DNA of 44,967 nucleotides from DASPTT01 sp035623275 (GTDB taxonomy: Bacteria; Actinomycetota; Acidimicrobiia; Acidimicrobiales; UBA8190): positions 1 to 44,967 of the forward strand of contig DASPTT010000115.1 in NCBI GenBank assembly GCA_035623275.1, given 5' to 3'. Positions 40,801 to 44,967 of this stretch are shown piece by piece. Every line of letters begins with the position of its first letter. Positions within the stretch are counted from its first letter, which is position 1. The translations under genes and the position numbers were made by a program. Below the pieces are notes generated by a model that saw nothing but the letters and a program-made list of their open reading frames with translations, was not told the DNA's origin and ran no database searches.

Positions 40801-42365
40801 CGCGTCGCGCGGGACTCGACGAGGACGCGCAGGGCGCGCTTGTCGAGCTTGCCCATCGCCGTGCGAGGCAGGGCGCGGTCCGTGACGACCACGACGCGGG
40901 GTCGCTTGTAGTCGGCGACGCGCTCGGCGAGGAAGTCGGCGGCCGACGCCGCGTCGAGGCCGGGCGCGCCGGGCCGGAGGCGCACGACCGCGGCCACGTC
41001 CTGGCCCAGCACGGGGTGCTCCATCCCGACCACCCCGACCTCGAGGACATCGGGGTGCTCGTGGAGCGCGCTCTCGACCTCGATCGACGACACGTTGTAG
41101 CCGCCGCGCACGATCACGTCCTTCTTGCGGTCGACGAGATGGAGATAGCCGTCGCCGTCGACGAACCCGAGGTCGCCGGTGTGCACCCACTCGCCTCGCC
41201 ACGTGGCAGCCGACGCGTCGGGGTCGTTGTGATAGGCGCGCTGGCCGGTCGGGGCGCGCACCGTCACCTCGCCCACCACGCCCGCGGTCACCGCCGCGCC
41301 GGTGTCGTCGACGACGCGCAAGCCGTCGGGGTCGAGCGGCCGGCCCACGGCCCCGGGGCGTCGCAGCGCCTCGCCTGGTGGCATCACCACCACGCTCGTG
41401 CCCCCCTCGGTGAGGCCGTAGCCGTTGAGGAGAGTGGCCCGGGGGAACGCCGCGGCCAGGAACTCCACGGCGTGGTGGGGCATCGGTGCGCTGCCGTACA
41501 GGAGCATCCGCACGCTCGAGGTGTCGACACCGGTCAGCGCGCCGGACTCCAGGAGGAGCAGCGCGTGGGCGGGGACCATGATCGTCCACCCGGGCCGCTC
41601 GCTCTCGACGAGCGCGGCGAACCGGTGCGCGTCGAACGACGGCAGCAGGACGTTGGTGAGCGCGAAGCGCAGGCACAGCGACTGCGTCCCGTGTGTGCCC
41701 AGGAACGTGGCCAGGGGGATGGCGTGGAGCAGCACGCCCCCCTTGTCGAGCGGCGTGAAGGGATGGGACACGGTGGCGCTGGCATGGGTGGCGGCCACCC
41801 CCTTGGGGAGCCCGGTCGTGCCCGACGTGTAGAGGATGTCGGCGACCGCTCCCGGGTCGAGCTCGACCCGGAAGTCGCCGGCGGCCTCGGCCGCCAGCTC
41901 GTCGAAGTCCAGCACCTGCGGCTCCCGCCCCCCGGGCGCCGCTCCCGGGGTCGCCGGGCGCGCTCCGGGGGCGACCACGAGCAACCCACGCGCCGCGGCG
42001 ATCTCCCGTGCCCGCCCGAGCTCGTCGGGGCCTGCCACCACGGCCACGGCCCCGCTGTCGGCCACCATGTGCTCGAGCTCGCGCCGGGCCACGCGCGGGT
42101 TGACCGGCACGGCCACGGCACCCGCCTTGAGCACGCCCATGTAGCCCACGAGGTACACCGCCGCGCTGGCGTTGCCCACCAGCAGGACGACCGCGTCGCC
42201 CCGCCGGACACCGGCGTCGACGAGACCACGCGCCAAGGCGCTCGAGCGCGCCTGCCAGTGGCCGTAGGAAAGGTCGACCGGGTGCTCGCCGTCGGCCACA
42301 CGCAGGGCCACCCGGTCCCCGAAGCGCCGGGCCACGCTCTGGAGGTAGTCGACCAGCAGGTCCAC
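40797..42365 (-). CDS. Acyl-CoA synthetase / AMP-dependent CoA ligase
   Basis: A 522-residue adenylate-forming ligase activating a carboxylic acid to its CoA thioester. The P-loop DILYTSGTTGLPKGVAATH, the YGLTEGGTSVVVM motif, HTGDLGFVDGDGYLHLVDR, KKDVIVRGGYNVSSIEVE and C-terminal catalytic Lys in PRTAMGKLDKRALR are intact. The sequence type is medium/long-chain FadD-like, without a specific substrate signature. GTG 42365 (VDLLVDYLQSVARRFGDRVA) is the start because an upstream reading would run through the operator. The stop is interleaved with the convergent gene. It probably supplies the CoA thioester for the adjacent thiolase/CoA-transferase operon. Confidence 0.95.
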   Translation of the reverse strand: MDLLVDYLQSVARRFGDRVALRVADGEHPVDLSYGHWQARSSALARGLVDAGVRRGDAVVLLVGNASAAVYLVGYMGVLKAGAVAVPVNPRVARRELEHMVADSGAVAVVAGPDELGRAREIAAARGLLVVAPGARPATPGAAPGGREPQVLDFDELAAEAAGDFRVELDPGAVADILYTSGTTGLPKGVAATHASATVSHPFTPLDKGGVLLHAIPLATFLGTHGTQSLCLRFALTNVLLPSFDAHRFAALVESERPGWTIMVPAHALLLLESGALTGVDTSSVRMLLYGSAPMPHHAVEFLAAAFPRATLLNGYGLTEGGTSVVVMPPGEALRRPGAVGRPLDPDGLRVVDDTGAAVTAGVVGEVTVRAPTGQRAYHNDPDASAATWRGEWVHTGDLGFVDGDGYLHLVDRKKDVIVRGGYNVSSIEVESALHEHPDVLEVGVVGMEHPVLGQDVAAVVRLRPGAPGLDAASAADFLAERVADYKRPRVVVVTDRALPRTAMGKLDKRALRVLVESRATR

Positions 42366-42382
42366 GGGTGCACAGGCTCGCG

Positions 42383-42398
42383 CTGACGCCCGCGTCAG
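42383..42398. promoter_or_regulatory. Palindromic operator between acyl-CoA ligase and binding-protein genes
   Basis: CTGACGCCCGCGTCAG is a 16-base dyad with 6-base perfect arms (CTGACG and CGTCAG). It directly abuts TAAACT (42399-42404), a good -10 for the rightward gene, so it fills the -35/-10 spacer. On the other strand it sits 18 bases before the ligase GTG. The half-site CTGACRCG is shared with the operator at 32616-32641 with the same 16-base dyad geometry. Confidence 0.65.
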
Positions 42399-42458
42399 TA
42401 AACTCCGGCGACGAGGCGCCGCCGCCGCCGGCGCCGCCCCGGGACGAGGAGGGCGGTC

Positions 42459-43526
42459 ATGGCCAACCCCGCAGGGAGCACCGCACCCATCCAGCTCGGC
42501 GTCCTCTACGACTTCCCCCTGGCCGACGGGGGCGGCCTCTTCGAGACCGCGGTCCGCCTGGGCCTGGCCGAGGTCGCCGGCTCGGGCCGCCTGGACCGGC
42601 CGGTGGAGCTCGTCGCCCGCCAGGCCCGCGGCCTGCCGGCGGGGACGGCGCACGACGTGGAGCGGACCTTCGAGGAGCTCGTCGACACAGGGGTGCTGGC
42701 GGTGATCGGCCCCTCCATCAGCGACAACGGCCTCATCGTGGCGCCGATGGCCGACCGGCTGGGCGTGCCCTGCGTCAACTACACCGGCGGCGAGCGGACG
42801 CGCAGCACCTGGATGTTCCACTACCAGGTCGGGTCCCTGGAGGAGGAGCCGTCCGTCCTCGTCGCCCACCTGCGACGCCAAGGGCACGACACCGTCGCCG
42901 TCGCCCACGACCACTCCCCCGTCGGGCGGGGCTACGCAGAGTTCTTCGCCGAGGCCTGCGCGGCCCAGGGCATCGACATCACCGCCAGCGCCGCGGTGTC
43001 GCCGCTGGCCGACGACCTCGCCCCCACGGTGCGCCGCCTGCGGGCGTCGGACCCCGCCGCGCTCGTCTATCTGGGCCTCGGGGTGGCCGCGCGCGCCATG
43101 GCCCTGGGCGTGGCCGCCGAGGACTGGAAGGTGCCGGTCGCCGCCAACTCCGCGCTGATGTTCGGCTACGCGCGCCGCGACTGGCGCGAGGGATGGGAGG
43201 ACTGGGTCTACGTCGACAGCGTGGCCGACGACAACGCCGTGCGGGCCCGCCTGCGCGAGCGCGACGCGCGGGTGGCCGCCGGCCCGATCGGACTCGCCGC
43301 CTACGACATGGGACGGCTCCTGGGCGAGGCCCTGGCCCGGGCCGCGCACCTCACGCGCGACGGCGTACGGGAGGGCCTCGAGCGGGTCAAGCAGCTTCCC
43401 GCGGCCAGCGGGGTCGACGGCACGACCATGGGCTTCGGCCAGTTCGACCACGGCGCCCTGAAGGGCCGCTACCTCGTCCTGCGCCGCTGGAGCGGGGGCA
43501 AGACCCTGCAGGTCGAGGTCCCGTAG
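42459..43526 (+). CDS. Branched-chain amino-acid binding-protein-fold receptor without signal peptide
   Basis: A 355-residue type-I periplasmic-binding-fold protein of the LivJ/AmiC group: IQLGVLYDFPLADGGGLFETAVRLGLAEV, VLAVIGPSISDNGLIVAPMADRLGVPCVNYTGG, DTVAVAHDHSPVGRGYAEFF, LVYLGLGVAARAM and GPIGLAAYDMGRLLGEAL. The N terminus MANPAGSTAPIQLGVL has no hydrophobic signal sequence or lipobox, so it should be cytoplasmic. That suits a ligand sensor or sequestering protein (AmiC of the amidase operon is a precedent) better than an ABC-transporter receptor, and no permease genes adjoin. Shine-Dalgarno GAGGAGGG precedes ATG 42459. Controlled by the 42383 operator. Confidence 0.88.
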   Translation: MANPAGSTAPIQLGVLYDFPLADGGGLFETAVRLGLAEVAGSGRLDRPVELVARQARGLPAGTAHDVERTFEELVDTGVLAVIGPSISDNGLIVAPMADRLGVPCVNYTGGERTRSTWMFHYQVGSLEEEPSVLVAHLRRQGHDTVAVAHDHSPVGRGYAEFFAEACAAQGIDITASAAVSPLADDLAPTVRRLRASDPAALVYLGLGVAARAMALGVAAEDWKVPVAANSALMFGYARRDWREGWEDWVYVDSVADDNAVRARLRERDARVAAGPIGLAAYDMGRLLGEALARAAHLTRDGVREGLERVKQLPAASGVDGTTMGFGQFDHGALKGRYLVLRRWSGGKTLQVEVP

Positions 43527-43540
43527 GCCGGGCCGCCCGC

Positions 43541-43900
43541 TCAGGGCTCGGGAGCGGACTCCCCCAGCCGCTGGATGTAGATGGCGATGTGCGCGATGCG
43601 GCCGTCGCCGTCGAGGTCGACCACCAGCGCCTCCGGTGTGACCACGGGGGTGCCGTCGAGCTCGACCGTCTCGGAGAGCTCGACCACCGCGCTGCGCCCC
43701 GACTCGATGACCCGCTCGACCTTCATCGAGTAGCCCGGGAGCCCGGGCATGAGGTCGCGCAGGAAGGCCACGTAGGGATCCTTGGGCGTGTAGGTGTCGC
43801 CGAAGGGGCCGACGCGGACCACGTCGTCCGCCAGGCACTCGGCCATCGCCTCCCAGTCGTGGGCGACCATGGCCTGCAGGTACCGCTCGACGATGTGCAC
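43541..43900 (-). CDS. SnoaL-like / NTF2-fold protein
   Basis: A 119-residue NTF2-like protein: HIVERYLQAMVAHDWEAMAECLADDVVRVGPFGDTY, FLRDLMPGLPGYSMKVERVI, AVVELSETVELDG and a C-terminal strand IAHIAIYIQRL. This is the SnoaL-like alpha+beta cone common as small isomerases, dehydratases or ketosteroid-isomerase-like enzymes beside steroid/CoA catabolic genes. The active residue cannot be assigned. GTG 43900 is preceded by GGGAGG at good spacing; the frame upstream is open but low-complexity. TATCCT on the minus strand (43944-43939) is a possible -10. It converges on the binding-protein gene with a 14-base gap. Confidence 0.85.
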   Translation of the reverse strand: MHIVERYLQAMVAHDWEAMAECLADDVVRVGPFGDTYTPKDPYVAFLRDLMPGLPGYSMKVERVIESGRSAVVELSETVELDGTPVVTPEALVVDLDGDGRIAHIAIYIQRLGESAPEP

Positions 43901-43991
43901 CGGGCCTCCCCTCGCGCGCCCTCGCGCAGGCGCGACGGAGGATACGGCGGCCCGGGGCCTCCCGCGCAGGCGCCCGGCGCTGCCGGCGGGC

Positions 43992-44759
43992 TCAGCCGCC
44001 GGCGGCGCCGAAGCCCAGCCCGCCGGCGGGCAGGACCAGCACCCTGGTGGCCGTGATGGTGCTCCCGTTGAGGGTCCCGAGCACTGCGACGCGCGCACCG
44101 GTCACCACCGCGCTCGACGTGGCCGTCGCCCCACCGGAGTAGTAGACGGTCGACGACTGCTCGGTCACGGTGATCGTCTGGCCGGAGGCCGTCGTGAGGG
44201 TGAAGCTGCCCGTGCCCACGCTGGCCACGGTCCCCACCGCGCGGTTGCCGGTGGCGCCGGGGCCGACGAAGCCGCCCGCCGGAGGAAGCACCCCGCCGCG
44301 GAACGGGCCCGACACGCGCACGGTGGGGTGCGCCGTGGCCAGGGCCCACGACAACCCGACGACGACCAGGGCGAGGACCCCCGCCACCACCCATGCCGTG
44401 GTGGCGCTGCGGATGAACCGGGAGAACCGGCCGCCGTGCCCGGCCTCCGCATGTCCGGCGGGAGGCGGGCCGCCCCACTGGCCTCCGGGGGCTGCGGGCC
44501 ACTGGCCCGTCGGCGTGCCCCACTGGCCGCTCGGCGTGCCCCACTGGCCGGGCGGCGGGCCCCACTGGCCGGGCGGCGGGCCCCAGGGGCCCGGCCCGGG
44601 TCCCCACTGGCCGGGCGCGACCTGCTCGAGCGGGCTCGTCGGCGGTGTGCCGGCCGGAGCGGGCCCGGGCCCGGGCTCGGCCGCGGGCGGGACGGCGGGT
44701 TCCGACCCCGGCTCCCCCGCGGGCGGTGTGGGCTCGGACGACTCGGTGACGGTGTTCAT
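43992..44759 (-). CDS. Membrane-anchored GQW-repeat protein with DUF5666-like domain
   Basis: A 255-residue protein in three parts. Residues 1-110 are Pro/Gly-rich and include tandem 7-residue units GQWGPPP, GQWGTPS and GQWGTPT (about 64-84), with related units either side. Residues 121-144 form one membrane helix (TAWVVAGVLALVVVGLSWAL). Residues 160-255 are an exported beta-rich domain, AVGTVASVGTGSFTLTTASGQ with TVTEQSSTVYYSGG and GARVAVLGTLNGSTITATRVLV, matching the DUF5666 pattern. Topology would be inside-out with the repeats cytoplasmic. Function unknown; similar proteins are common in actinomycetes. An imperfect dyad CTGA...TCAG at 44783-44800 lies in its promoter region. Confidence 0.88.
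   Translation of the reverse strand: MNTVTESSEPTPPAGEPGSEPAVPPAAEPGPGPAPAGTPPTSPLEQVAPGQWGPGPGPWGPPPGQWGPPPGQWGTPSGQWGTPTGQWPAAPGGQWGGPPPAGHAEAGHGGRFSRFIRSATTAWVVAGVLALVVVGLSWALATAHPTVRVSGPFRGGVLPPAGGFVGPGATGNRAVGTVASVGTGSFTLTTASGQTITVTEQSSTVYYSGGATATSSAVVTGARVAVLGTLNGSTITATRVLVLPAGGLGFGAAGG
44499..44612 (-). repeat. 21-base tandem repeats encoding GQWGPPP-like units
   Basis: Direct repeats of about 21 bases with the core CCACTGGCCG (plus strand) encode the GQWG-x-P-x units of the cytoplasmic tail of the DUF5666-like protein. Several adjacent units are nearly identical at the DNA level, consistent with recent expansion. Confidence 0.85.
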
Positions 44760-44852
44760 GGCTGCCAGCGTGGCACCGCATCCTGAGAGATCGCTGTCAG
44801 GACCTGTGGGTTCGCTGAGCGTGCCGGGCCCGGTCGGCGGGCACCACCGGGC

Positions 44853-44967
44853 TCACCGAGGCCGGTCGCGCGCGTCGCGCCGGTCGGCGGCGACCCGCAC
44901 CGGGACGTGCTCGGGCTCCCGCCGGTCCGCCACCGAGAGGACGATCAGGAGGGTGCCCCCGACCGCG
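44853..44967 (-). CDS. Truncated reading frame at the right edge (C-terminal part)
   Basis: On the minus strand, codons from 44966 to the TGA at 44853-44855 read AVGGTLLIVLSVADRREPEH, then VPVRVAADRRDARDRPR. A hydrophobic end followed by a charged tail suggests the C terminus of a membrane protein whose start lies outside the window. There is no homology clue. It is upstream of, and co-directional with, the DUF5666-like gene, about 93 bases apart. Confidence 0.35.
   Translation of the reverse strand, partial: AVGGTLLIVLSVADRREPEHVPVRVAADRRDARDRPR

Noticed and set aside
40797..43838. Apparent 1013-residue protein extending the acyl-CoA ligase
   Set aside because: The extra N-terminal part is antisense to the binding-protein gene and would read through the operator at 42383-42398; the ligase homology starts at GTG 42365.
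44783..44800. Imperfect CTGA...TCAG dyad upstream of the DUF5666-like gene as a third copy of the CTGACRCG operator
   Set aside because: It is 18 rather than 16 bases long, has mismatches at the centre and the half-sites differ (CTGACAGC, CTGAGAGA).
1..44967. tRNA, rRNA, CRISPR, transposase, integrase or phage genes
   Set aside because: None recognised; the short tandem repeats found are coding or local duplications without spacer-repeat structure.

Overview
The window is very GC-rich DNA with dense genes, NTGA start/stop overlaps and GTG starts, which points to a high-GC actinomycete (Actinomycetota). The amidohydrolase / type III CoA-transferase / thiolase-DUF35 content would suit an Acidimicrobiia-like or mycobacteria-like lineage, but that placement is inference; no rRNA or other phylogenetic marker is present. 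I see no tRNA, rRNA, CRISPR array, insertion sequence or phage gene.

Region 1 (1-8.5 kb) is a complete potassium-uptake locus. kdpF-kdpA-kdpB-kdpC lie on the minus strand, preceded by a 27-residue membrane peptide overlapping kdpF by ATGA. kdpD-kdpE lie divergently on the plus strand.

Region 2 (8.5-12 kb) holds two VOC-fold proteins, a YceH/DUF480 protein, and a Fur-family regulator divergent from a NiCoT nickel/cobalt permease. A TTGC-N9-GCAT element inside the permease promoter suggests nickel control (Nur).

Region 3 (12-22.8 kb) is a signalling block on the minus strand: a 1559-residue seven-PAS/GAF/GGDEF/EAL protein, a REC-PAS3-kinase-REC hybrid kinase and a PAS3 kinase, all apparently soluble. 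Between the kinases are a YceI protein and two small proteins.

Region 4 (22.9-26.4 kb) is the minus-strand trio of circularly permuted ATP-grasp, alpha-E and transglutaminase proteins, a known but functionally obscure peptide ligation/cleavage association.

Region 5 (26.5-32.6 kb) contains an alpha/beta hydrolase, an SDR, an AiiA-like lactonase, a D-aminoacylase-like hydrolase and an ACMSD-like amidohydrolase.

Region 6 (32.6-43.9 kb) is the most interesting. Eight plus-strand genes (two CoA-transferases, three thiolase-fold proteins and three DUF35 proteins) are joined by seven consecutive 4-base NTGA overlaps. It is flanked by an unknown CYTH-like protein, an acyl-CoA ligase, a solute-binding-fold protein without signal peptide and a SnoaL-like protein. 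Two of the three thiolase-fold proteins lack the thiolase cysteine, which suggests retro-aldol or other non-thiolytic chemistry on a CoA thioester. Two palindromes sharing the half-site CTGACRCG sit in the two divergent promoters (32.6 and 42.4 kb), implying one repressor encoded elsewhere controls both units. The substrate is unknown; a cyclic or branched carboxylic acid or sterol-like side chain is an inference.

The right end holds a GQW-repeat membrane protein with a DUF5666-like tail and a truncated reading frame.
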